DNA of 64,000 nt from Paenibacillus sp. Marseille-Q4541. GTDB lineage: Bacteria > Bacillota > Bacilli > Paenibacillales > Paenibacillaceae. Location of the stretch: positions 1 to 64,000 of the forward strand of contig NZ_JAGXCY010000010.1 in the NCBI RefSeq assembly GCF_018310695.1. Reading direction: 5' to 3'. A program made the translations under genes and the position numbers. This document shows positions 8,369-16,957 of the stretch, in pieces (within the stretch, counting starts at the first letter, position 1; each line of letters starts with the position of its first letter). The notes beneath the pieces were generated by a model that was not told where the DNA came from, did no database searches, and was given only the letters and a program-made list of their open reading frames with translations.

Positions 8369-9277
8369 ATGAGAACTTATCCATTGCTAGATGAATCCCA
8401 TCCCGTTGTAAAAAAAGCTCGTGATTTCATTTATACCCATGCTCGTTTGCTAGATCGTTACCGGTTCGAATATGCAACTGGACAACGATCGGCCGAAGCG
8501 ATCTTGCATTCCCTTGCTGCTTATCAAAATCAGGACGGCGGTTTCGGTCATGGGCTTGAGCCAGATATTCGAAGTCCTTACAGTCAACCACAAGGAGCGG
8601 AATTTGCGCTTCATTTGCTAGATGAGGTTCATCTCTATCCCGAAAGTATACTTACAGGGCTTGGTTATTTTCTACAAAAACATTCGAATCCGGAAACCGG
8701 AGGATGGCCATATTCCTTTAGAAGCGTAAACGAACATCCCCATGCGCCTTGGTGGACTACAGAAAAAGATGACATCGCTTCACTGAATCCAACCGGATCT
8801 ATTATCGGACTCCTCTACAAATGTAAAGAATGGCACCCTTTCCTAAAGGAAAGTTGGTTTAAAAAAGCGGAAGCATTCACCTGGTCATCCATTGAACACT
8901 CGAATCTTGAAGGATACCACGATGTCATTCAAGCTATTCATTTTCTCGAATATCAGGACGATAGTGAAAGAACGAACCAGCTTAAAAATCGGGTAGATCA
9001 TATACTGGAGCAACCCGGGACAATTGAGCTTGATCCCGATGCAACAGGTTATGTACACAAAGTTCTTGACTGGGCACCTCGTGCAGACAGTTATGCTGCC
9101 CGCTTTGTACCTAAGGAGGTTATTCAGCAGCACCTGGAGCATCTGCTAGCCTCCCAGTTGGAAGACGGAGGATGGCCTATCTCTTGGCCTGCACTGAGCC
9201 CAGCGGCGGAAGCGGAGTGGCGAGGTCATCTCACCATGGAACGTTTAAAAACTTTGGCAAGTTACGGGATGATCTGA
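8369..9277 (+). CDS. Alpha/alpha-toroid (prenyltransferase/squalene-cyclase-like) protein, unknown function
   Basis: A 302-aa cytoplasmic protein with no signal peptide. It contains repeats of the type seen in alpha-alpha toroid proteins: QNQDGGFGHGLEPDI (about 52-66), NPETGGWPYSF (about 109-119) and SQLEDGGWPISW (near 265-280), the QxxDGGW-like motif of squalene cyclases and prenyltransferase beta subunits. The DxDD cyclase motif is not seen, so terpene cyclase activity is not supported. Similar proteins are annotated as hypothetical in Bacilli. The ATG has GAGGAGTG 10 nt upstream. It stands alone and shares a bidirectional terminator with uxaA. Confidence 0.65.
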   Translation: MRTYPLLDESHPVVKKARDFIYTHARLLDRYRFEYATGQRSAEAILHSLAAYQNQDGGFGHGLEPDIRSPYSQPQGAEFALHLLDEVHLYPESILTGLGYFLQKHSNPETGGWPYSFRSVNEHPHAPWWTTEKDDIASLNPTGSIIGLLYKCKEWHPFLKESWFKKAEAFTWSSIEHSNLEGYHDVIQAIHFLEYQDDSERTNQLKNRVDHILEQPGTIELDPDATGYVHKVLDWAPRADSYAARFVPKEVIQQHLEHLLASQLEDGGWPISWPALSPAAEAEWRGHLTMERLKTLASYGMI

Positions 9278-9287
9278 TTTATAATGA

Positions 9288-9328
9288 AAAAAGCCTGTAG
9301 AGAAAATCATTCACTCTACAGGCTTTTT
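9288..9328. terminator. Bidirectional terminator between the toroid gene and uxaA
   Basis: A 14-bp perfect stem (AAAAAGCCTGTAGA and its complement) with a 13-nt loop. Runs of A on the left and T on the right let it work for both convergent genes. Confidence 0.85.
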
Positions 9329-9357
9329 CTTACGTGCAATACCTAGTTCCAGACACA

Positions 9358-10875
9358 TCATAAGATGACTCCATCTTTAAATATCGCAATCTCGCGAAAT
9401 CCATAACGTTCACTATTCGTTAATCTGTTCCCGGAGGCAATTTCAACCAGCTCCGTCAGCAGTTCACAAGCAAGATCGTTCATTCCCTTTCCTTCAAGCA
9501 GCTGGCCAGCGTTGTAATCAATCCAGTGCTTTTTGCGGCTTGCGAGATCAGAGTTGGTTGCAATTTTGACGGTAGGAACCGGTCCTCCGAATGGAGTCCC
9601 TCGTCCGGTCGTAAAGAGTACAATATGTGCACCCGCTGCCGCCAGAGCTGTTACGGATACCAAGTCGTTACCCGGAGCCTCCACAATATTCAATCCTTTT
9701 TGACTTACTCTCTTTCCATAAGCAATTACGTCCACAACCTCGGAATGTCCGCCTTTCTGCGTACACCCCAGTGATTTTTCTTCCAAAGTTGTGATTCCCC
9801 CCTCTTTATTTCCAGGTGAAGGATTCTCATAAATGTTCTGCCCATGATCCACATAATATTGTTTGAAATTGTTGATCAAGTCCACGAGTTCTCCATAAAC
9901 TTGTTCATTGCGCGCTCTGTTCATTAAGATCGTTTCCGCTCCAAACATTTCAGGTACCTCGGTAAGGATCGCGGTCCCGCCCGCCGCAACCAGCATATCC
10001 GATACAGTTCCAACGAGCGGATTAGCCGTAATTCCCGAAAAACCGTCGGAGCCACCGCATTTGAGTCCAATCGTGAGCTCAGATATGGGAACAGATTCCC
10101 TCTGTTCTAGCACCGCAAGCTCAGTTAGTTCTTCCAATAGCCGCAATCCTTCACTCATCTCATCATCTATTTCCTGTGCTTTCAGGAAGCGGACTCTTTG
10201 CTGATCTTCATCAGTTATAAAACTGCGAAATTCCTCAATCTGATTGTTTTCACAGCCAAGTCCTACAACCAGAACCCCACCAGCATTCGGATGAGCGACA
10301 AGTGACGACAATAGCTGCTGCGTATATTTCAGATCATCCCCAAGCTGTGAGCAGCCAAAAGGATGAGCGAAATGATATACTCCGTCTATTTGCCCTTGAA
10401 ACGTTTGATTCCCCATTTTAGCTAGTGCCTCACAAACTTTATTAATACACCCAACCGTGTTAATAATCCAGATTTCATTTCGAATGCCAACCTTACCATT
10501 TCTTCGCTTATAGCCTTGAAATGTAAGGAGGTGAGCTGGAGGCAGGTTTGGTTTTTCCACTGGAGTTTTTACATATTCATAGTCAAGAATGCCACTTAGT
10601 CCGGTATGGACATTATGCGTATGAATCCAGCGACCAACATCAATTTTTTCCTTTGCCACGCCAATGGAATAACCATATTTTTTGATGTGCTCTCCAGCTT
10701 TGATGGTCCTTGCAGCAAATTTGTGTCCTTTGCCGATATCATCTTGCAGGATGACACTGTTCTCACCCGTAACATCGATCCGTTCCCCACGTTTCAAATC
10801 TCTAAGCGCAATAAGCACATCATCGCGAGGATGAATCTGAGTCCAATCGGTTGCTGAGGATTTAAATGTACTCAT
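9358..10875 (-). CDS. uxaA: Altronate dehydratase
   Basis: Converts D-altronate to 2-keto-3-deoxygluconate in the hexuronate (galacturonate) pathway. At 505 aa it is full length. An N-terminal SAF-like domain (about 1-100; ALRDLKRGERIDV, GHKFAARTIKAGEHIKKYGYSIG) is followed by the UxaA catalytic region with GYKRRNGKVGIRNEIWIINTVGC, GLGCENNQIE, GLKCGGSDGFSGITANP and the C-terminal TTGRGTPFG. AGGAGG lies 6 nt before the ATG, inside the end of uxaB; the genes overlap by 14 bp, which implies translational coupling. It is last in the operon. The other pathway enzymes (UxaC, KdgK, KdgA) are not in this window. Confidence 0.95.
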   Translation of the reverse strand: MSTFKSSATDWTQIHPRDDVLIALRDLKRGERIDVTGENSVILQDDIGKGHKFAARTIKAGEHIKKYGYSIGVAKEKIDVGRWIHTHNVHTGLSGILDYEYVKTPVEKPNLPPAHLLTFQGYKRRNGKVGIRNEIWIINTVGCINKVCEALAKMGNQTFQGQIDGVYHFAHPFGCSQLGDDLKYTQQLLSSLVAHPNAGGVLVVGLGCENNQIEEFRSFITDEDQQRVRFLKAQEIDDEMSEGLRLLEELTELAVLEQRESVPISELTIGLKCGGSDGFSGITANPLVGTVSDMLVAAGGTAILTEVPEMFGAETILMNRARNEQVYGELVDLINNFKQYYVDHGQNIYENPSPGNKEGGITTLEEKSLGCTQKGGHSEVVDVIAYGKRVSQKGLNIVEAPGNDLVSVTALAAAGAHIVLFTTGRGTPFGGPVPTVKIATNSDLASRKKHWIDYNAGQLLEGKGMNDLACELLTELVEIASGNRLTNSERYGFREIAIFKDGVIL

Positions 10876-12373
10876 TTGTCTCCTCCTTCTCCCACAGCTT
10901 CAGGTTATCTACCACTTTATTGCGAAGCCCTGAAATAGTATCCAGATTTTGTCCCCATAAATTTTCATCTGATAAAATACAAGCAACAACTTCACTCAAA
11001 TTTCCCCTGTTATATGCGGACCAATACCGTGCCATGACCGCAAGATGGAATTGTTCATCCCGAAGTGCCACTTTCTTACCACCAAAGGTATAGGATACAT
11101 ACCCTTCTGTTGTTGGCTCTACCTTGTATAGACGAAGAAGCGCACTAAAAGAAGTAACGATTCGCTCAGGAAGCCTACCGTTTCGGTCTATACTTTCCAG
11201 CATCGTGGGAAGCAGCCGGACTTTAAATTTGGAAATTGAACCTAGCATAATATCGGTCAGCTTATGATTAATGTAAGGATTCAGAAAACGATCCCAGACA
11301 TCTTTTACATAGTATTGTAATTCCGCCTCCGGAAGACCCAGCGACGGGATGATCTCTTCTTCAGCTGCTTCTCTTACAAAAGTACCTAGCACACGATCTT
11401 CCATCGTTTCACGGACAAACGTCTGTCCCTTTAATATGGCGAGCGGGGTCATGAGTGTATGCGATCCGTTTAAAAGGCGTACCTTTCGAAGCTGGAATGG
11501 CCTTAAATCCTCCGTCCAATGTACGTTAAGTCCGGCTTTGGCTAGGGGGAGTCTATTATCCAGCTCAGGGTCACCTTCGATAGCCCATAAATGGTAAGGC
11601 TCAGCCAACGTCATCAGCTTATCTTCATATCCACAGCGTTCTGCCAGCGCCGCAGCTTCTTCCTCGGAAGAGGCTCCTGTCACAATCCGGTCTACTAGAT
11701 TATTCAAAAATCGATTATGCAACTGAATCCATTCCCGAAACGAATCCGAAAAACCAAAATCAAGACTGTGTTGCAGTACATACTTTTTGAGCAGATCTCC
11801 ATTCCTTTCTATGAGTTCACAAGGCAGGATTAACAATCCGCTTTCTTTGTTTCCAGAAAAGTGTGTAAACCGTTCGTACAAAAATACCGTAAGCCTGCCG
11901 GGAAAAGATTCAACAGGTTCCCCTGCTTTATATTTTGACGGTTGGTAGGTTAGCCCCGCCTCTGTTGTATTAGAGATAACAATATCTAGATCAGGATTTG
12001 CTGCAAGCTGTAAAAAATCATCCCATTCCTCATAAGGGTCTATCGCATAGTTCAAGACAGGAATGATCGTTTTCGACTCCGCGGTCTCCCCGTTCACAAT
12101 CCCTCTTGTTAGTAATGTATACAGACCGTCCTGTTCCCGAATCGTGAGCAGTTTCTCTCTTCCGCTTCGCCTTGGCTGGGTAACGGCAATAGTTCCTTTA
12201 AACTCACCTTTAATAGCGCTTTCATAAATCAACCAATCAGCAAATCCGCGTAGGAAATTCCCTTCTCCAATCTGAAGCACTTTCACTGGATATTCCCTTA
12301 TGGCATCTACTGGATTCATTTGTTTTCCGCTTAGCTGCAAGCTGAGTCTTGGTAAATCCTTTTTAACCGTCAC
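10862..12373 (-). CDS. uxaB: Tagaturonate reductase (altronate oxidoreductase)
   Basis: NADH-dependent reduction of D-tagaturonate to D-altronate, the step before UxaA. It is a 503-aa member of the mannitol dehydrogenase family: an N-terminal Rossmann part with VLQIGEGNFLRGFADW and a C-terminal part with KVRLLNGSHTLMTPLA, carrying the family K-x5-H type catalytic region. The start is GTG at 12373 with GAGGTG 7 nt upstream. The order uxaB-uxaA with overlapping ends is typical of Bacilli. The promoter must lie in the 133-bp spacer shared with the divergent AraC gene at 12507, the probable regulator. Confidence 0.95.
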   Translation of the reverse strand: MTVKKDLPRLSLQLSGKQMNPVDAIREYPVKVLQIGEGNFLRGFADWLIYESAIKGEFKGTIAVTQPRRSGREKLLTIREQDGLYTLLTRGIVNGETAESKTIIPVLNYAIDPYEEWDDFLQLAANPDLDIVISNTTEAGLTYQPSKYKAGEPVESFPGRLTVFLYERFTHFSGNKESGLLILPCELIERNGDLLKKYVLQHSLDFGFSDSFREWIQLHNRFLNNLVDRIVTGASSEEEAAALAERCGYEDKLMTLAEPYHLWAIEGDPELDNRLPLAKAGLNVHWTEDLRPFQLRKVRLLNGSHTLMTPLAILKGQTFVRETMEDRVLGTFVREAAEEEIIPSLGLPEAELQYYVKDVWDRFLNPYINHKLTDIMLGSISKFKVRLLPTMLESIDRNGRLPERIVTSFSALLRLYKVEPTTEGYVSYTFGGKKVALRDEQFHLAVMARYWSAYNRGNLSEVVACILSDENLWGQNLDTISGLRNKVVDNLKLWEKEETNEYI

Positions 12374-12506
12374 TCCTCTTCACCTCTGTTATTAGTGGTT
12401 GTTTCCTTCTGTTGTTCATTGTATCATCATCTGAAAGAACATAAATTGCTAATTTTGCTGAAAATATACTCTTAATTGATGTTATTAATTTGAGGAGGTT
12501 AAGATC

Positions 12507-13376
12507 TTGAAGCATGAGCTGAATGCACCTGTTGATCTGCGTCTCAAAGCCGAAATCGATCTTCCTTTCCGTATGTTGTACCATGAAACCAAACTTCCAG
12601 AACATGAACTTCCTGATCACTTCCACGACTGGCACGAACTCATATGTGTCCATCAAGGCGAAGGCAAAATGTTAATCGATCATTCCATCGTTGATATTCA
12701 GGCAGGGAGCTTAATCATTATTCCCGGCAATACCCTTCATCGCACGTTTCAACATGTAGACAATCCGCTTACTTCGTCAGCTTTTTATATTAGCCCCGTC
12801 CTTTTTCAAGGCATTGGCGGTGAAGCAGCATCGATACAACCATTTTTTGAAAGATCTCGAAAAACTCGAAGTTATATCAAGAAGCTCACTTACGAAGAAC
12901 AAGTAGAAATTGAACAATGGATTGAGCAAATTTATGCAGAAACGATAAGTCAACTACATTTGCGTACTTATGCCACTCTCCTGTTATTACAGCTTATGCT
13001 TATCTCGCTGATCAGAATGACGGAAGTGGATGAACCTTCAAAAGCCCCCTTAGCAGGCCCTCTGTGGATGTCACATGTCCTTCAGCAGCTTGATCATCAG
13101 ATTCATCTGCCTGTGTCACTGTCTACCCTTGCGAAGGATGCGTCGATTTCGGTCGCACATTTCAGCAGAGCTTTCAAGCAGCACACCGGTATGACGCTCA
13201 CCGAATACGTCGCAGCTAGACGAATTATTTTATCTAAAGAAAAACTAGTGCGCACCGATGATACGATGGTTTCCATTGCAGAGGCATGCGGGTTTGTAAG
13301 CCTTCCTCATTTCTATCGACTGTTCAAGAAACATACAGGTACTACTCCTTCGTCTTATCGTAAAATGATGCGTTAA
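12507..13376 (+). CDS. AraC family transcriptional regulator, probable uxaBA regulator
   Basis: A 289-aa protein with an N-terminal cupin domain (about 20-100; LPDHFHDWHELICVHQGEGKMLID, LIIIPGNTLHRTF) and a C-terminal double HTH (about 190-289; LAKDASISVAHFSRAFKQHTGMTLTEYV and EACGFVSLPHFYRLFKKHTGTTPSSYRK). The start is TTG at 12507 with GAGGAGG 8 nt upstream. The metal-cupin-like HxHxW(H)E pattern suggests sugar or sugar-acid binding. Its divergent position next to uxaBA implies control by galacturonate or an intermediate; this is inferred only from context. Confidence 0.88.
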   Translation: MKHELNAPVDLRLKAEIDLPFRMLYHETKLPEHELPDHFHDWHELICVHQGEGKMLIDHSIVDIQAGSLIIIPGNTLHRTFQHVDNPLTSSAFYISPVLFQGIGGEAASIQPFFERSRKTRSYIKKLTYEEQVEIEQWIEQIYAETISQLHLRTYATLLLLQLMLISLIRMTEVDEPSKAPLAGPLWMSHVLQQLDHQIHLPVSLSTLAKDASISVAHFSRAFKQHTGMTLTEYVAARRIILSKEKLVRTDDTMVSIAEACGFVSLPHFYRLFKKHTGTTPSSYRKMMR

Positions 13377-13409
13377 ATCCTCTGTACAGTTTTGATTAAT
13401 GCATATAAA

Positions 13410-13447
13410 AAAGGAAGAATCCCCATCCTCTCAAGGGGAATCCTTCC
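13410..13447 (-). terminator. Terminator of the HD-domain gene
   Basis: Stem GGAAGAATCCCC with its near-complement GGGGAATCCTTCC. The minus-strand transcript ends in TTTTTTAT; the plus side has no T-run, so it mainly serves the 13462 gene. Confidence 0.7.
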
Positions 13448-13461
13448 TGTCCGAATCAAGC

Positions 13462-14052
13462 TTATGGTAATAAATAACCTTTCTCTACTGCTTCGTCAAT
13501 CAGTTCATTAGCAAACGCCTCCAGCGCAGGCGAAACTTCTTGTAAAACACCCAATCTTTTTCTTACGGATACCGCTGAGACTTGATTGGCTCTCCATGCC
13601 TTGCCTTCCGTATAGAAATTATGCAATACAGGTTGTAGACGGTCCATAGCTGCTGCGTACTGAGCCTCTTTCGTAAGCCCTTCTTCAAATTCGAGCCACA
13701 GCCCCATCCATTCTTCTTTTTGATCGGATGGAAGTAACCCGTAAATTCTTTTTGCGGCGGCAAGCTCCCTCTCCCACTTGTCTTCATACCCTTTTACGTC
13801 GTAAGCAAATGTGTCCCCTGCATCAATTTCTACAAGATCATGAATCAGCAGCAGATGCAGCACTTTGGTCATATCCAGATCTTGCTGAGTCGTATGTTCT
13901 TTCAATAGCAAGGCCATGACAGCAATATGCCAACTATGTTCCGCATCATTTTCACGCCTCGTACTATTCATTAGGTAAGATTGTCTAACAATATGTTTCA
14001 ATCCATCAATTTCACGAACAAATTCAATTTGCTGCCTGATTCTCTCTATCAT
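13462..14052 (-). CDS. HD-domain phosphohydrolase (YfbR-like 5'-nucleotidase family)
   Basis: A 196-aa HD hydrolase. Metal ligands are visible as H in NDAEHSWHIA (about 40), HD in LLLIHDLVEIDAGD (about 70) and a distal Asp near AAMDRLQPVL (about 140). The size and HSWHI...HD...D arrangement match the HD family containing E. coli YfbR, a deoxyribonucleoside 5'-monophosphatase; family assignment is firm, substrate is inferred. The ATG has AAGGAG 7 nt upstream. Monocistronic, divergent from the ribosomal protection GTPase. Confidence 0.85.
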   Translation of the reverse strand: MIERIRQQIEFVREIDGLKHIVRQSYLMNSTRRENDAEHSWHIAVMALLLKEHTTQQDLDMTKVLHLLLIHDLVEIDAGDTFAYDVKGYEDKWERELAAAKRIYGLLPSDQKEEWMGLWLEFEEGLTKEAQYAAAMDRLQPVLHNFYTEGKAWRANQVSAVSVRKRLGVLQEVSPALEAFANELIDEAVEKGYLLP

Positions 14053-14132
14053 TACCTTACTCCTTTATCTTCTAAGTGTTATGATGTTCTTTCATCTTAC
14101 TAGAGTTATAGGAAACCTGTCACGAACGTATA

Positions 14133-14141
14133 TGATATACT
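14133..14141 (+). promoter_or_regulatory. Extended -10 promoter of the Tet(M)-like gene
   Basis: TG-A-TATACT forms an extended -10 about 60 bp before the start codon. No good -35 is seen at 17 nt, which fits an extended -10 promoter. I find no leader peptide or attenuator hairpin like that of tet(M). Confidence 0.45.
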
Positions 14142-14200
14142 AATTTAAAAAAACAGGTCGGAAGACGGCATAGAAAATTAGAGGAGCTCAATATAATCTT

Positions 14201-16189
14201 ATGGCTAAATCCAATCATCGAAATGTAGGAATTTTTGCTCATGTAGATGCCGGTAAAACGACAACTACAGAGCATATGCTGTATTTGGGCGGAGTGCTGA
14301 AATCGCCTGGAAACGTAAATAACGGTACTACTTTTACAGATTCCCTAGACATTGAAAGACAAAGAGGAATATCGGTGAAAGCCGCTCTAACTTCCCTTAA
14401 ATGGAACAACCACTCCATTAATCTCGTCGATACTCCTGGACATATTGATTTTATATCCGAGGTGGAACGAGCGCTGCGGGTGATGGACGGAGCAATTCTG
14501 ATTGTATCCGCATCCGATGGAATTCAGGGACAGACCGAAACCATTTGGAAATCTTTGCGAGAATTAAACATTCCTACGTTAATCTACGTTAATAAGATGG
14601 ACCGGCAGGATGTCAATGCGGAAGACGTTGTGAGAAACATACAAATTGGCTTGTCTCCGAATGCGTTGCCTGTACAGACTATACAATATGACGGGGATAC
14701 TTTTCACGGTATTGTACCGATTTCCTCTGATCCGTCTGAATCCTTAACAGAAGATAGATCAGAATGGGATAAACTTACGGAATGGCTTGCTGATCAAGAT
14801 GAACTCGTTCTCGAACGCGTTATCAATGGGGAGCAGATCGCACCTATGGAACTTGTGAGCAGATTTCAGGAAGCAGCAAGAGCAGGAACAGCTTTTCCCA
14901 TCTGTTTCGGTGCTTCACAAAAAGGGATTGGTGTAGAAGAACTTCTAGATTCTCTTCTAACTTTTCTCCCCCCTCCTGCAGGAGACCATAATGCACCACT
15001 TTCCGGCATCGTATTCAAAATAGAACGAGACAAATCCATGGGGAAAACGGCTTATGTACGGCTCTATCAAGGCACATTACAGACCCGTGATACGGTACCT
15101 ATTGCAAACCAGGATATCAAAGAAAAAGTAACGCAACTTAGATTGATCGAAGGTCGTAAGTTTACAGATGTTTCAGAAGTCGTAGCCGGAGATATTGCTG
15201 CCGTTTTCGGGATGCAAGATGTGAGAATCGGAGACATTCTTGGATCAGAGGCACAAATCCCACAAGCACCCAACATGGCTGTTCCTCTGCTTACCGTTCA
15301 AGTACATAATAAAAATGAATCAGAATATGCTGCGCTTGCGAACGCACTTCAAGAACTAACCCAAGAAGACCCTCTCCTTGATTTGCAATGGCTGCAAGCA
15401 GAACGCGAACTTCATGTCAAAGTAATGGGCGCTATACAGCTTGAAATTCTAGAGAACTTACTTATGACCCGCTTTGGTCTAAAAGTGACTTTTGATGAAC
15501 CTTCCGTCATTTACAAAGAGACGCCGGCGTCTACAGGAGAAGGCTACATCGCCTATACTATGCCGAAGCCATGCTGGGCGATCCTTCGGTTTGCCATCCG
15601 TCCTCTCCCAAGAGGGAGCGGACTTGTCTATCGTTCTATCGTTAGAGCCGATCATCTGTTAGAGAGATATCAGAACGAGGTCGCTCGCCGTTTGCCCGAA
15701 GCACTACAGCAAGGGCTGCTCGGATGGGAAGTAACAGATCTTGAAGTAGTACTAACCGAAGGCGAGCACCATGTATGGCACACCCATCCGCTTGATTTTG
15801 TAGTTGCGACCCCCATGGGGGTTATGGATGGACTGAACCGTGTGAAGACAGTCCTCTTGGAACCCATGCAACATTTTCGTATCACCGTACCGGAAGATCA
15901 TGGTGGCAAAGTCCTTAGTGATCTTGTCCACATGCGTGCTACATTCGAAGCTCCTTCCATCATGAACGGACGTTGTTCCGTAGAAGGAACGATCCCAGTT
16001 GCCACTTCGCTTCAGTATCCTTTACAACTGCGTTCCGAAACGAAGGGGATCGGGGTGATGACCACTCGTTTTGCCGGTTATGAGGAGTGTCCCGAAGGAA
16101 TTGAGGTACAGCGGAAGAGACGTGGTATTAACCCGCTTGATCAATCGAAGTACATACTGGCCGCACGTAATGCACTCGGTTCCATGTAA
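14201..16189 (+). CDS. Tetracycline-resistance ribosomal protection-type GTPase (Tet(M)/OtrA family)
   Basis: An EF-G-like translational GTPase of 662 aa. Family members bind the ribosome and dislodge tetracycline. G1 is AHVDAGKT (13-20), G2 lies in LDIERQRGISVKAA, G3 is DTPGH (77-81) and G4 is NKMD (131-134). Domains II-V follow, ending in LDQSKYILAARNALGSM, where Tet(M) also ends in a short helix. Length and the ERQRGI(S/T) motif favour the resistance family over EF-G (about 690 aa) or EF-4. The ATG lies 14 nt after GAGGAG, unusually far. Codon use looks like that of the neighbours and there is no mobile element nearby, so it is probably an intrinsic gene. Actual resistance is not proven. 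Confidence 0.85.
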   Translation: MAKSNHRNVGIFAHVDAGKTTTTEHMLYLGGVLKSPGNVNNGTTFTDSLDIERQRGISVKAALTSLKWNNHSINLVDTPGHIDFISEVERALRVMDGAILIVSASDGIQGQTETIWKSLRELNIPTLIYVNKMDRQDVNAEDVVRNIQIGLSPNALPVQTIQYDGDTFHGIVPISSDPSESLTEDRSEWDKLTEWLADQDELVLERVINGEQIAPMELVSRFQEAARAGTAFPICFGASQKGIGVEELLDSLLTFLPPPAGDHNAPLSGIVFKIERDKSMGKTAYVRLYQGTLQTRDTVPIANQDIKEKVTQLRLIEGRKFTDVSEVVAGDIAAVFGMQDVRIGDILGSEAQIPQAPNMAVPLLTVQVHNKNESEYAALANALQELTQEDPLLDLQWLQAERELHVKVMGAIQLEILENLLMTRFGLKVTFDEPSVIYKETPASTGEGYIAYTMPKPCWAILRFAIRPLPRGSGLVYRSIVRADHLLERYQNEVARRLPEALQQGLLGWEVTDLEVVLTEGEHHVWHTHPLDFVVATPMGVMDGLNRVKTVLLEPMQHFRITVPEDHGGKVLSDLVHMRATFEAPSIMNGRCSVEGTIPVATSLQYPLQLRSETKGIGVMTTRFAGYEECPEGIEVQRKRRGINPLDQSKYILAARNALGSM

Positions 16190-16225
16190 ATGAAACAACA
16201 CTATCATTTTCAGGGGGGGAGATCT

Positions 16226-16897
16226 ATGAGTAAGCTTTTCGTATTTGGTCTGTTATTTTATATATTTGGTAACCCGTTTATCGCTATTATCGTACTCTTG
16301 CTTATTGTCTATTTTCTTGACCGCCGTTTTGTCGGCGTATTTCCGAGTATCACGAAGCCCTTCAAACGGATGCGCAACATCTCCAAAAATCGTCAACAAA
16401 TCGCTATGAACCCAAATGATGTTACTTCTAAATTCGATTTAGCTAGACTGCTGATTGAACGCAAAAAGTATAGCGAGGCTCAAGGATTCCTCAAGTCTAT
16501 CGAATCCTCCTATGATCACTCGGCAGAATATTGGGATATGGTCGGAACGATAGAGATTCATCAGGGGCAGCTTGAACAAGGAGAACGTCACATTGTGCAC
16601 GCACTCGAACTGAATCCGAAAGTAAAGTACGGTCAACCTTATCTTCGCCTTGCTTCTGCATACAAAGATAAAGATCAGTCCAAAGCGCTTCATTATGTGG
16701 AAAAATTTCAGGACATCCAGTCTTCTTCCAGCGAATCTTACTATTATCTAGGACTCGTTTATGGAATCCTTGGCCGTAAAAATGATGCTAAAGAGGCGTA
16801 TCGTCAGTCCATTGACGTATACCGCTCTCTACCAAAGTATAAGAAACGTCAGGAACGCCGCTGGGCTGTTCGCAGTTTCTTTCGGAAATTGTTTTAA
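16226..16897 (+). CDS. TPR-repeat membrane protein
   Basis: A 223-aa protein: one or two N-terminal transmembrane segments (about 1-30, LFVFGLLFYIFGNPFIAIIVLLLIVYFL), a basic linker and TPR-like helices (about 60-205: DLARLLIERKKYSEAQGFLKSI, YWDMVGTIEIHQGQLEQGERHIVHALELNP, YYYLGLVYGILGRKNDAKEAYRQSI). The start at 16226 follows a GGGGGGAG box; the longer frame from 16190 lacks a ribosome binding site. It begins 36 bp after the Tet-like GTPase gene and may be co-transcribed. Role unknown; TPRs suggest protein-protein contacts at the membrane. Confidence 0.75.
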   Translation: MSKLFVFGLLFYIFGNPFIAIIVLLLIVYFLDRRFVGVFPSITKPFKRMRNISKNRQQIAMNPNDVTSKFDLARLLIERKKYSEAQGFLKSIESSYDHSAEYWDMVGTIEIHQGQLEQGERHIVHALELNPKVKYGQPYLRLASAYKDKDQSKALHYVEKFQDIQSSSSESYYYLGLVYGILGRKNDAKEAYRQSIDVYRSLPKYKKRQERRWAVRSFFRKLF

Positions 16898-16901
16898 TTC
16901 A

Positions 16902-16957
16902 TAAAAAGACCGCACTCTTCTTCTCAATCAGTGAGAAGAAGAGTGCGGTCTTTATTT
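16902..16957. terminator. Bidirectional terminator
   Basis: A 22-bp near-perfect stem (AAAGACCGCACTCTTCTTCTCA with its complement) and a 4-nt loop separates the convergent TPR and phosphotransferase genes, with T/A runs on both sides. Confidence 0.9.

Noticed and set aside
14142..14200. tet(M)-type leader-peptide attenuator
   Set aside because: No short ORF with ribosome binding site and no paired terminator/antiterminator stems were found.
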